64,000 nt of DNA, from contig OZ023262.1 in the NCBI GenBank assembly GCA_964006375.1, positions 93,507,654 through 93,571,653 on the forward strand, given 5' to 3'. The stretch is from Tillus elongatus (lineage: Eukaryota > Arthropoda > Insecta > Coleoptera > Cleridae). Every line of letters begins with the position of its first letter. Within the stretch, counting starts at the first letter, position 1. The translations under genes were made by a program, and so were the position numbers. Under the pieces are notes generated by a model. It made no database searches. It was not told the DNA's origin and saw only the letters and a program-made list of their open reading frames with translations. Below are positions 49,553 through 62,682 of this stretch, one piece after another.

Positions 49553-50839
49553 CATGAAAGAGGAACTTTAAATGATTCTTGTCTTTTTTGTTTTTATTCA
49601 AAATTTTTGGGTCACTAAGGGGTTGGTACAGAGCTGAAAATTATTTTTTAACTGAATTTTTTTCAGTGATGCGTCCTAAAAAACAAGTTTTTTCGGTATA
49701 CCAAAGTGACAATCAAAATTGTTTTTGTCGGTCCACACTAGTAGCCCTACCGCTTTATGGGTATAGCCTGACGAGTTCTAATAGTAAAGTAAAAGTAATA
49801 GTAACTAATTTTAAAGTGAGGAATGCCAATCTCAAGTGAACTTCTACCTGCTTCAGCTTAGCAATTGAAGCACACTTAAACATTGATGGCTCCTGTAACA
49901 AATTTTTAAAATGCATTCTATAGATTATTGCTCAACAAAGTAAATAATTGAGCTTCTGTTTCGCTGCTGGATTCTGAAGGTTTTTGCAGTAAGTTGCCCA
50001 TTTACAATTGATTAAGAATACGTCACAAATCTTTGTTGCGAAAATGGATTTGATAAATTATATCTTGTATATCGCATATATTTATGTGTCTCTACTTTAA
50101 ATATTTCACGTATTTATATCACAGCTGAACACGAAACTAAAATATAGAAGTTAAGATAGAAATAAATTACCACGTTGTGCTGGAGTTATCATTAGCTCTC
50201 TCTTTTTCACCATTCTATCAAAAGTACTTGATTCTGGCATGATAATTTTAGATATGGCAGTAAACATTATTCTTTCATTTCCAGTAAGTGCATTCAAGTG
50301 TCGTGAAGTAATATATTTTATGATTGCATATTACATGTCCCGACATGGCTATAGAGTCGTGCACTGTTTTCAGATAAATTTTATCCTGCTTTCGTTTTAT
50401 GGCTTTAATCTTCCTAATTATTTTATTGCATGTCTGGAGAAATTAGTGTTATTTTGAAATAATTTCTCAATGAGCAGTTGTTGTTTTGTACACGTACAAT
50501 ACAAACTCGCGCCATGGACATGAAAATAAGATGCTAATGAAAGGAATACTACAAGGAAAAAATAAGGGAAGGTTGAAAAAATGCCTGGTTCTTATACATA
50601 TACAAAAACTATGAACGTCATTAAGGTCATTATTATAGGTGTTAGCAAACAATGCAGTACTTGCTATATTATATACACACACGTAATAAAAGCTTATATT
50701 TCTTAATATACAAACAGGTAATTGATTATGATGCTTTGTATTCGACACAATGATAGAATTGTGCTTATATTTACTTCAAGCAAATTTTATTTTTAAAAAA
50801 TGTTCCGAAACGAGACGCGACTTTCGAATTTTGAAAAAA
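49553..50839. other. Sequence without recognisable feature
   Basis: AT-rich. Open frames such as 49,579-49,839 and 50,239-50,457 have no recognised domain. Confidence 0.45.
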
Positions 50840-51440
50840 ATTCGGGACGCAGCAAGTGCGTTATAGAAGTGAATTTTCATAAAAATTTTACACTCTTAGT
50901 AAGATATATTATTAAAACTATTTCTTTAAATATAAATGTACCTTGGAGATCGGTTCTAGAGTCCCAGGTAGCGATTATTTGAAAAAATTTAGATTTTATG
51001 CGGAAATAAAAAATTAAAATTTGGTCTTAGACATAATATATATGTACTACAAGTGTTTTTAAAAAAATGTGTTACAAATTTCATTAAAGTGACAAATGTT
51101 TTTTAGAAAAAAAAATTTCACAAAGGGAATGTACCTGTCAAATTATAAATATGGCAGGTATTTTTCCTTATTAATTGCTTGGGTGGCTTACTTTTGTCAA
51201 CCCATCCAGTTTTTGCAAATAATAGACTTCAAAAAACGTTTCTTTTTTTAATTTGTAGTTATCCGGGAGGCTCATTATGTTATTTTTCTTTAATTTAGTA
51301 CCCACGGTGCGTTTACATAGGTGTTACCATGGTTCAAGATGGAAGATTCTAGCTTAATGGGAAATTTATTGAGCTATCGGATTTGAAATGTTTTTAAGAA
51401 AATTTTCTACCATACCAAACTTGCTGCACCCAGATCATTT
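50840..51440. mobile_element. AT-core element fragments
   Basis: 3' end block at 50,843-50,885 ('acgcagcaagtgcgtta'), a 5' block piece at 50,940-51,000 ('ggttctagagtccc'), unrecognised sequence, and an inverted 3' end at 51,395-51,436 ('ctaccataccaaactt'). Confidence 0.5.
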
Positions 51441-51690
51441 CCAACACTTATTTACGGTTAATGTATCCATACTTTTAAAAAAACATAAAATATTGCAGCT
51501 TACTATATAAGACTGACAAACAAGGTAACCTCAAAATCATTTTTGAAAAAAACATTTAAATAGATGAAATGAGATAACAATTTAAACATAAATTGAAAAT
51601 CTTGGTTCGCTGCTTCGTCGCGTGATTCTCCTTTACCCTCTGCATGCCTACAATCACCCTCAATGCATAAACAAGAACAATGTAAACAAG
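51441..51690. other. Short unrecognised spacer
   Basis: Nothing identified. Confidence 0.4.
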
Positions 51691-52040
51691 AAAAAATCAT
51701 TTGGAGCAACCCCTAAGAAAATTACAGGACCTGAGGTAAATATAGAGGTTCTGCGTGAGGTAAACAGGATTTTAAGGAGGTATATCTGCAAAATGGTATA
51801 AAAGCAGCGTAAAGAGGTCCAGCTATGCTGTTTCTTTTGCACTTTCCGCTCACATTTCCTTTTTATATTCTTCTCCGCCCAGCACCCCTATTCACTCTTG
51901 GTCACGTAACTTTATTGTGGGCTGTTTGCAAGAAATTCTTATTGTGGTTTGGGCATGTAGAAGAGGTTCTAAGCATATTTCTGAAAATATTTTTCTAAAC
52001 ACCCCCCCCCCCCCCATGCGCTAATCTGAAAATTTACCGA
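51691..52040. repeat. AT-core palindrome half-unit, with poly-C
   Basis: Matches 40,437-40,612 ('cacccctattcactc', 'tcacgtaactt', 'aagaaattcttattgtgg') and includes a weak inverted partner at 51,700-51,735. A C14 run is at about 52,002-52,015, where other copies have shorter C runs. Confidence 0.55.
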
Positions 52041-52736
52041 AAAGTTAGTTTTTATTTACAAACGGAATGCATCTATGAAATTGTAAGTGGCAGGTAAGTA
52101 GTTTTCCATACTAATCGCTTGAATGATGGATTTAATCATCTCAATCGAACCACTTTCATGTTTGATCTTTTTTTGCATACAGTTTGTCAAAACTACTAAA
52201 CTGCTCGTCCAAATGTGGGGATATGTCATTTAAATGTTTTTAAATTAAGAAAGAGACGAAAGATACAGACATTGATAATTTAAATCCATACTTAACAGTT
52301 TTTTTCACAATAAAATCCCACAGTTTAGTCATTTATTCTTAGTTGAATAAAACTTTTTTTTGGGAAAAAAAGCACTTTGAAAATGCATAATCGCGTCGAA
52401 ATTTAGGAGTATACTGTGCGAGATAAGAGCTCTTAAATGATAATTCACAAGCCGCATACTGCAATTCAAAAAAAAAATCGGTGACGTCATACCGTTGACG
52501 GCCGGCAATGGAAAAACGAATGGATTAGATGAAAGAGGAGGCTAATTAGAAATTTAATTGACGTGTTGGTGCGTTTTTAAAAAACAACATCGTAGGGGTA
52601 GTTCATACTTTTCTCTCACACTGCAAATAAACACAGTACTGCTCATTACCGATTTATTTCTGCAAATAACCATTAAAAACATGCCACTTTCTTATTATCC
52701 AACCTTTATTACAGCAGTTAAAGGTTAATAACCCTT
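52041..52736. other. Sequence without recognisable feature
   Basis: No gene or shared repeat identified. Confidence 0.45.
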
Positions 52737-53290
<554 letters not shown>

Positions 53291-53992
53291 CTTACAACTC
53301 GCATCGTTTTTAGTCTATTGCTATTATTAAAAGTCAATAGTTTCTTCCTAAAATTTGCTCTGCCGAACCCACATGGCTTCCATTGACTTCTTCCGCTGTT
53401 ACAGTCTTTACTCTTAACATCACGCTTTACTTAATCTTACTGCTTAACTATTTCACATACGTATCACCCTACAAAAACCTACTTGTATTCCACCGGATAA
53501 GACGCTCTTGTAGCTTCACTTTCGGTTTATTTTCCTCTCTTTCTTCCTCATGATTCATCTGCAAAGCTCACTAGTCTGTTCTATCGAGAATGAAAATTGT
53601 AGAAGCATCCTCTTACTAGGCATCGTGTGTCCATTTGCTATGATTGTATCTTTAATTTACACTGTTAGTCAATGCTCGCTCTCTATCTAACTTTTATTTA
53701 CGTGACCTAACAAATTACTTGAAATTTCCATGCAACATTTCTTTTTGCGTGCCTTACGTGGTCTCCTGTTACATTTATCACCTTTATAAGGTGAGGCCAC
53801 TTACCACTACATTTTCTGTTCCCCTAGTTCAATTATCATAACGAGCAGATTTCGTCTTTGTAAATAGCTATTAGTCAATAATACATTCTGCAGATAACGT
53901 ACCATTTCTGCCTAACATACACGGTTTCGACCGTCCTTTCTGTTTTGTCGTTTCTATTGTTAGTCAATGCTCGCTATTCAATTTCTTTTTAG
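53291..53992. other. Unrecognised sequence containing an 18-bp direct repeat pair
   Basis: 'tgttagtcaatgctcgct' occurs at 53,663-53,680 and 53,958-53,975, enclosing 277 bp. The length fits a retroposon TSD, but the enclosed sequence has no clear A/B boxes or tail. Confidence 0.5.
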
Positions 53993-54436
53993 TGAATTTT
54001 CGTAGCAAAATTCAGTATGAAGGAGATCCCAGCTTTTGAACTTTGAAAATTTTTTTGCAAATGAGCGCGAACTAGGACCCCTAGAACCCATATCCGGAGT
54101 CAGTTTCACTAACTCAAAAAATAATGATCCGATTTTGATAAAATTTGGCATGTACCTTCTCTTTGTACATGGATTGTAAAAATTAGTTAGTCAGGGAAAT
54201 CGGACGAGGTTTTCCGGGAAAATTTTGAGTTTTCATTCGAAATAAAATTTTATTTAAAAAAAATAAAAAGCTATGATAACCAAATTTGGTAGGTAGATTT
54301 ACGATATAAAAGGTAAACTATACACTAAAATTTAGATTTCTATGTTACAAGAAAAAAAAGTGATAATAAAATATTTTGTGCCAGATCATTTCTATGAATA
54401 TTCACTACCATAACGCACTTGCTGCGTCCAGGCTTT
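53993..54436 (+). mobile_element. Complete AT-core element lacking the (AT)n core
   Basis: The 5' hairpin and GGAGATCCC, 'gcgcgaactagg', 'tatccggagtcagtttca' join directly to 'ctaactcaaaaaataatg' with no AT repeat. The body then continues to the 3' block 'cactaccataacgcact...cgtccag'. At about 444 bp it defines the family ends. In the 3' end, ACGCA and TGCGT can form a 5-bp hairpin with loop CTTGC, followed closely by CCAG. Confidence 0.8.
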
Positions 54437-55154
54437 TAAGATTTTTAATCACCTCTAAAAACAAAATCATAAAATCATAAACAGCCTGCATTTAAGATAC
54501 ATTGCATCATTTTTTCGTTTTCGGTGCTATTTTAGGTAGCTTCTCATCACCTATAAGCTATTAATTTATTTTTAATCAACAAATGCTGCCTTCTTTTTGT
54601 TGCTTCCACATGTTTTACTCTCAACAAAGACGTGGTCTTAGGGCTATAGCCTTTAGGATGCAACAATAGGTTAAACTGTATGGTGCACGTTCACGTTGTA
54701 TGTCCTCTTGCACGGTGTCTTCTGGCTATGCATAACAATGTATGCTATCTGTTTGATTCCTGCTATTAATACGAGCATTACATTGAATATAGTTTAATCA
54801 TTGTTTCGGCAGCGAAATTAAATGACTTGTTGAATCCCCGTCTTTGTCCTGTTACAAGCGGTATAATTTGCATATTCGTGTGCGTTAGATACAAACACAG
54901 TCAACCCTAGTTCACCTATGTCTCTATAAAGTTTTGCATATGACGACGTATTATACATGATGTGAGGAAATTCTATTTCAGCAATGAAACACGAGTAATC
55001 CTCTACATGAGCTTTGAGCACAATAATGTCACGAAAGGAAATACTCGAATTTCAAATGCACTAGTGATAAATGTCGCTCTCTAGTATACAGAGGATGACG
55101 TCTGCACAGGGAAAAGCACTGCCTTAGTGACAAAATACGAGTAGCGGAATATAA
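54437..55154. other. Unrecognised sequence with one short ORF
   Basis: Minus-strand open frame 54,818-55,021 reads VLKAHVEDYSCFIAEIEFPHIMYNTSSYAKLYRDIGELGLTVF... It looks protein-like and stays open upstream to about 55,060, but I cannot assign a family. Confidence 0.35.
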
Positions 55155-55485
55155 TATGCCTATTACTTTTTTTCATTCACCTATAGATCTAAATTTTGGT
55201 ATTTGGTTTACTTTTTGTGACATAAACTAGCGTATCAAATTTGGTTGCCCTAACTTTTTATTTCCGGACACATAATATTCATAATTTTCAGAAAAAAAGA
55301 AAAACAAAATTTTCAGGGAAAAACTATGCCGATTTTCCTGGCTAACGCACTTATCAAATCCATTTGCCTGACCTGACCTGACCTGACCCTGAACATGGGT
55401 TCCGGGGGCTCTTTAAACGATTTTTTTTTATTCAAAAGTTGAGATCTCCTTATTTATTAATTTTTTGAAAAAAAAATTACTCAAG
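55155..55485 (-). mobile_element. AT-core element with a pentanucleotide core
   Basis: Body block in minus orientation (55,165-55,360), a (CTGAC)n tract at 55,366-55,388 in place of (AT)n, then 'catgggttccggggg' and the 5' end block to 55,485. Confidence 0.6.
55366..55388. repeat. (CTGAC)n microsatellite
   Basis: About four units. The 5' block of other copies begins 'actgacccc' at this site, a plausible seed. Confidence 0.85.
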
Positions 55486-55639
55486 GGACCGGTGAAGTCC
55501 CAACGGACGTTTCCGGTTCTGGTGTATGTGCAGGTTTCCGCTATAAACAAAAATGATGATAGCTCCTCCTTGCACCAAAGATTCCGAAGATAAAATACCC
55601 CTCCATTCGGATCTCCGAGAGAGGGGTGTGCAGGGGCGC

Positions 55640-58499
55640 CGGTATCAAGATTTAACATATCCTTCTGAAAATATGTGGCCTAAATTCTAACCTGGACTCC
55701 GTCCACCATTTCCTCCCGGCTAATAGGCCCAAACTCATCTTCCTCACCGAAACCCAAATCAGTGCCAAAACCGCTACTAATCACCTTAATTTCCCAGAGT
55801 ATGAGCTCCTTACTTCCCTTAGATTGAATGTAGGCGTGTGCGCATACGTCCGTAGCAATCTACCCTGCACCAGACTCCCCAATTTAGAAGCTAGAAGAAA
55901 ATACATACTTTGGATGAAACTCTTACCGGTCACCTTCTGACATCAACTTTGTCCAGCTCTTCAATTACTTTTCTGAGAAAACCGCCCATCTGATTTCTGA
56001 ATATCCTTCCCCCGAGGTCACTATTCTTGGTGACTTCAATGTCCATAATAAGGAGTGGCTAGGATCTTCAAAAACCCATCCACAAAGGAGCGCAGCGAAG
56101 GCCTTTGCAGTCAGCAATTCTTTAGCCAATATGGTTCAGCAACCTACATAATTTCCTCGCATCACAACACACAGCTCAAATCCATTGGACCTCCTTCTTA
56201 CTACAAAACATGAATGCTATAAGACTTTAGCCCCCTTTGTCGCTCAGACCACAGCTTGGTCACTGCTTTCCCGAGGTCACACAGCCATCACACCCACGTA
56301 TCGTCCGGCACTGCGTCCGGCACTGCAACTGTGTGAACTGGGAAAAAATTCGGGATCACTTATCCTCATTTCCATGGGCGTCTGTCTGATTATCTCATCC
56401 TGACCCCTCTGACATCTCACAAAACGTCACCGAAATTATCCAAGCTGGCATGGAATTATTTATTCCACGTACACAGAAAACCTATTCAGCCACTCAAAAG
56501 CCCTAGTTCTCTAAATCTTGTGACAAGGCCAGACTTGAAATGATCAAAGCTCACAAAACGCTTCTACATAATCCCATGCAAGACACCATCAAGCATTTAA
56601 CGACGCAAAAACCGCTATGTCCGCATTCTTTCTGACGCAAAAAACTCTTTTAATAATCACATCAAAAACAAAGTCCTCTGAAGTTCCAACGGTAGCAAAC
56701 TCTTCTGGACTCTTGCTAAATCCATTGGGAATAATCTCTGCAAGACCACGTTCCCACCTCTTGTTTCAGAGGATGAAATCGTTTCTACTTCCCTGGGCAA
56801 GGCTGAACTTTCTGCCTCGTTGTTCGCCGGCAATTCTACTCTCAACCTACCTTCAAATGTTCAACCACCAACAGTCTCCAATGTCGTGCATAAAATAACG
56901 GATATCATGTTCAAAACTAAAAATGTACGAAAAATGTTCTCTACTCTTAATGCCAGGAATGCCTATGGCCTTGACGAGATCCCAGCAATTGTTCTCGAAA
57001 AACGCGCACAAGAACTTGCTCCTGCCCCGACTCGTCTGTTTCATCTTACAATAGGGGCATATTCCCTAGTAACTGGAAAACTGATCGAGTACAGCCAGTC
57101 CCCAAGAAGGGATCCAAAGCGCTCCCTAGCAACTACAGGCCTATTTCTCTCCTTTCAGTCGTCTCAGAAGTGATGGAAAAGTATATAAACACCGAACTAC
57201 TAAAATTTCTTGAAGAACACAGTCTAATCCACGACAGGCAGTATGGATTCCGTCAGCGCAGATCAACTGCCGACCTCCTTTCCTTTGTCACCCATTCTTG
57301 GAACAAGTCTATGGAACTACACGGTGAATCCCAGATTGTCGCTCCATACATATCTAAAGAACTCGACCAGGTGTGGCACGCAGCGCTGCTTAATAAACTT
57401 CCGATCTTTGGCCTATCACCAAAACTCTGTACCTGGACAGCAAACTTCTTCTCCAACCGTAGCATTTCTGTTGTCGTGGATGGCCATTCCTCTAAACTGT
57501 ATCCAATTAATGCAGGAGTTCCTCAAGGTTCAGCTTTAGCCCCTACTTTGTTTCTCCTCCACATCAATGACCTCCTCCCTAGCACATCCAACCCAGTTCA
57601 TAGTTACGTGGACGACAGCACCCTTCACTCAAATATACAATAGTTTAAGCCTGTCTCTTTATCCGAATTAGATGAGGATCGCAGGCTCATGGAGGGTTCT
57701 GTCTCCGTGGATCTCCAAAAATATTAATCTGGGGAAGTAGAAATCTTGTACAATTCAACTCCACCAAATCTCAGTCTTGCTTTCTATCTCATAAGAGACA
57801 CACCAGCCCTAGACCCATCACAATGAACAACCAAGTTGTTCAAAGTAGTGAGTCCTTTTCACTTGTTGGCATTCCTGTGGGTCGAAATCTCAATTGGTAC
57901 AAACATGTCACATCAATTGTAGAAGCGGCTGCTAAGAAATTAGTTTCCTCTTCCGGGCACGCAAATACTTTTCACCAGCTAATCTCTATACCTTATATAC
58001 TTCACAAATAAGGCCAAACCTCGAATGCTGCTCCCACATTTGGGGTGCCGCTGCCGCTTCTACAATCTCTGTCCCAGACCCCATTCAGAATAAACGTCTC
58101 ATTGGTGACACTACACTCACCCAAAGGCTGCCATGTCTTGCCCACCGACGTGCGGTTGTTGACCTCTCTCTCTCTTTTATAGATATATGCACGGAACTGC
58201 TCAGAGAAGCTTTCTTCCATAGTTCTTCCGCCTGCTGCCCCCAACAGATCTACCAGGGGAACATAGCGAATGCACCCTTTTACTGTCCAGGTCACCAGAC
58301 ATAGAACATCTTGTTATGCCCGCTCTTTTGTCCCGAGGACTTCCAAGTTGTGGAATTCCTTTCCAGCACATGTTTTTCCTTCTCCTCCGAACCCTCAGAC
58401 CTTCAAGTCCAGAATTAACAAGTTTCCTCTTTCCTCCTTGTTGACACCCACGCTACGATATTATTTAGGCTTTAGGCCCTCGTGGTGTGTTGAAATATA
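55640..58499 (+). pseudogene. Family A non-LTR retrotransposon, copy A2 with endonuclease
   Basis: Longest copy. The APE-type endonuclease shows LIFLTETQIS (Glu), EYELLTSLRLNVGVCAYVR, VTILGDFNVHNKEW (GDFN) near 56,030, and RSDHSLVTA (SDH, 56,241-56,255). An EN-RT linker follows with TAG at the Trp codon (56,504-56,506). The RT has GLDEIPAIVLEKRAQELAP, LIHDRQYGFRQRRS, motif A altered to APYISKELD (catalytic Asp lost), VPQGSALAPTLF and YVDDSTLHS. The C-terminal tail is FVPRTSKLWNSFPAH. Many frameshifts. The 3' end carries 'ctcgtggtgtgttg' and a short A-rich tail. The 5' region 55,490-55,640 may be untranslated leader. Confidence 0.8.
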
Positions 58500-59445
<946 letters not shown>

Positions 59446-60157
59446 TATGAATTCACCGGTTAACTTTTTTATGTTAAATTTTGCAGCAAATATATTTTAT
59501 TTATTTTCTATTTTTAGGTACTCATTCGATCTTAATATCATCTATAGTTTTGCTACCACAGTTTTTTCTGTTTCCTATAAATTTAATTAGTGGAAAAATT
59601 CGTTTTCCATGTCAGCTCCTCATTTATAAAACATCATAGTTGTACGCATAGTGACTAAATTAAGTTTTGTCTACTGGAAAGTCTCTAGGTTAAGTACATG
59701 TCTATATACCCTCGTACTATAATAAACCAGAATGACTGATGCGTTGACACTATGTCCTCTATTTAAACTCATCAGCGCTTGGATCTTGGCATAAGTGATC
59801 AGTTTAAGCACAATAATAGTTTCGTAGCTTCCATCGATCTTAATCATGACTCCATTAGCTAATACCTGCCTCTCGTACCTTGTTGATTTATATTTGTATG
59901 TCGCCTAGTATAGCTAAATCGTAATTTTTATTACTCTGATTAAATTCCTCACAAGCGTTATAGTTGAACCGCTAACTGATATTTGATTTGTTTAAAGCAT
60001 TTTTTATTCGCTGAAAGCAACAAGCATATTGTGAGCTATTGTGTGACCAGTTTTAGTTAATCTTTTTTCAGAAAATACACTAACAGTGAGGCCACGAGGG
60101 TCCGATGGCGTCCTGGGGTCACGTTAAAAAATTATCTTCTGATAATTATGAGATAAA
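59446..60157. other. Sequence without recognisable feature
   Basis: Nothing identified. Confidence 0.45.
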
Positions 60158-60307
60158 AAAAGTCATAATTCTGATATAAAAAGTCACAATTCTGTGATAG
60201 AAACCATAATTCTGACATAAAAACTCAAAAATCTGAGACAAAAAGTCAGAATTCTGACATAAAAACTCCGAATTCTGAGTTCATAAAGTCATATTTCTGA
60301 CATAAAG
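60158..60307. repeat. Minisatellite, ~7 units of ~21 bp
   Basis: Imperfect units built on 'aaagtcagaattctgacata'; each contains an 'attctga' partial palindrome. Confidence 0.8.
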
Positions 60308-60369
60308 TATCATCAGTATTATTCGAGAGATTTATACGGCAGCGTCCAGGTAGTGCCACTTACAAACCG

Positions 60370-60480
60370 TTTACCTACTGAATATTTAAGGCTAGATGCA
60401 TTCTCACCACAATTAGAACCGTAGACCCGTTTCGCTCTAATTAGAGCTCGTCAGGTCAGGTCAGGTCAGGTTACTCTAAT
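60370..60480 (-). mobile_element. PLE/retrozyme-like fragment with hammerhead-like core
   Basis: The minus-strand sequence aligns with the downstream half of the 34.8-kb units ('gagctctaat', 'gcgaaac', 'ggttctaatt', 'gcatctagcctta'). On the minus strand: core CTGACGA (60,454-60,448), stem II GCTCT/AGAGC with loop AATT (60,447-60,434), GAAA (60,433-60,430), AC-GG-GT, then C60,424 as cleavage nucleotide. Stem I cannot form because a (CCTGA)n tract replaces its 5' strand. Confidence 0.6.
60451..60472. repeat. (TCAGG)n microsatellite
   Basis: About four units beginning exactly within the hammerhead core complement 'tcgtcag'. Confidence 0.85.
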
Positions 60481-60587
60481 TATGCCAATTAGCATACTGC
60501 AAACAAACCTGGGGAGAGCAAGGGCTGCACACGACGTAGCCTATGCAAAAGCTATATAACGAAACCTGGATATCCTCGTAGTTTTTC

Positions 60588-62682
60588 GTTACCGAAATTA
60601 TCCAAGCTGGCATGGAATTATTTATTCCACGTACACAGAAAACCTCTTCAGCCATTCAAAAGCCCTGATTCTCTAAATCCTGTGACAAGGCCAGACTTGA
60701 AAAGGTCAAAGCTCACAAAACGCTTCTACACAATCCCAGTCAAGAAAATCGTCAAGCATTCAACGACGCAAGAAACCGCTATGTCCGCATTCTTTCTGAG
60801 GCAAAAAGCTCGTTTAATAACCACATCAAAAACAAAGTCCTCTCAAGCTCCAACGGCGGCAAACCCTTCTGGACTCTTGCTAAGTCTATTGGGAATAATT
60901 TCTGCAAGAGCACGTTCCCACCTCTCGTCTCAGGTGATGAAATTGTGTCTACCGCCCTGGGCAAGGCTGAACTTTTTGCTTCGTTGTTCGCCGGAAATTC
61001 TACTCTCAACCCACCTCCAAATGTTCAACCACCAACAGTCCCCAATGTCGCGCATAAAATGACTGATATCATTTTCAAAACTAAAAAGTTACGAAAGATG
61101 CTCTCTTCTCTTAATACCAGGAAAGCCCCTGGCCTTGACGAGATCCCAGCAATTGTTCTCAAAAAATGCGCACCAGAACTTGCTCCTGTCCTGACTCGTC
61201 TGTTTCAGATATCTTGCAATAAAGGCATATTCCCTAGTAACTGGAAAACTGCTCGAGTACAACCCATCCCCAAGAATGGATCCAAAGCGCTTCCTAGCAA
61301 CTGCAGGCCTATTTCTCTCCTTTCAGTCATCTCTAAAGTGATGGAAAAGTATATAAACACCGAACTACTAAAATTCCTTGAAAAACACAGTCTAATCCAC
61401 GACAGGCAGTATGGATTCCGTCAGCGCAGATCGACTGCCGACCTCCTTTCCTTTGTCACCCATTCTTGGAACAAGTCTATGGAACAACACGGTGAATCCC
61501 AGATTGTTGCTCTAGACATATCCAAAGCATTCGACCAGGTCTGGCACGCAGCACTGCTTAATAAACTTCCGACCTATGGCCTACCACCAAAACTTTGTAC
61601 CTGGACAGCAAATTTCCTCTCCAACAGGAGCATATCTGTTGTTGTGGATGGCCATTCCTCTAAACTGTATCCAATTAATGCAGGAGTTCCTCAAGGTTCA
61701 GCTTTAGCCCCTACTTTGTTTCTTCTCCACATCAATGACCTCCTCTCTAGCACATCCAACCCAGTTCACAGTTACGCGGACGACAGCACCCTCCACTCAA
61801 ACATACAATATTCTAAGCCTGTCTCTTTAGCCCAATTAGATGAGGATCGCAGACTCATGGAGGGTTCTGTCCCCGTAGACCTCAAAAAAATATTAGACTG
61901 GGGAAGTAGAAATCTTGTACAATTCAACCCCACCAAATCTCAGTCTTGCTTTCTTTCTCATAAGAGATACAGCAGCCCTAGACCCATCACAATGAACAAC
62001 CAAGTTATTCAAAGTAATGGGTCCTTTTCTCTTGTTGGCATTTCTGTGGATCGAAATCTTAATTAGCACCAACATGTTACATCAATTGCAGAAGCGGCTG
62101 CTAAGAAATTGGGTTTCCTATTCCGGGCTCGCAAATACTTTTCACCAACTAATCTCTATACCTTATACACTTCACAAATAAGGCCAAACCTCGAATACTG
62201 CTCCCACATCTGGGGTGCAGCAGCCGCTTCTACACTCGCTATCCTGGACGCCATTCAAAAGAGAGCTATACGTCTCATCGGTGACCCTACCCTCACCCAA
62301 AGGCTTCCATCCCTTGCCCACCGACGTGCCGTTGGTGACCTCTCTCTCTTTTATAGATATCTGCACGGGCACTGCTCAGAGGAGCTTTCCTCCATAATTC
62401 CCCCACCTGCTGCCCCCAGCAGATCTACCAGGGGAACAGAGCGAATGCACCCTCTTAATGTCCAGGTCACCAGACATAGAACATCTTGTTATGCCCTCTC
62501 TTTTGTCCCGAGGACTTCCAAGTTGTGGAATTCCTTGCCGGCAGAGGTTTTTCCTTCTCCTCCGAACCTCCAAACCTTCAAGTCCAGAATTAACAAGCTG
62601 CCTCTTTCCTCCTTGTCAACACCCACGGTACGATAGTATTTAGGCTGTACCCCTCGTGGTGTGTTGTTGGCATAAAAAAAAA
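60588..62682 (+). pseudogene. Family A non-LTR retrotransposon, copy A3, nearly open RT
   Basis: Starts at 'gttaccgaaattatcc' in the EN-RT linker, so the endonuclease is lost by 5' truncation. TGA replaces Trp at 60,666-60,668. From 60,669 the frame is open for 465 codons to TAG (62,064-62,066, again a Trp codon in A1), then open 189 more codons to 62,636. Motifs: KAPGLDEIPAIVLKK, NCRPISLLSVISKVMEK, LIHDRQYGFRQRRSTADL, IVALDISKAFDQVWH (Asp codon 61,515-61,517), INAGVPQGSALAPTLF, SYADDSTLHS (61,773-61,784), SLVGISVDRNLN, RPNLEYCSHIWGA and FVPRTSKLWNSLPAEVF. It ends with 'ctcgtggtgtgttg' and a short poly(A) at about 62,673-62,681. Confidence 0.85.
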
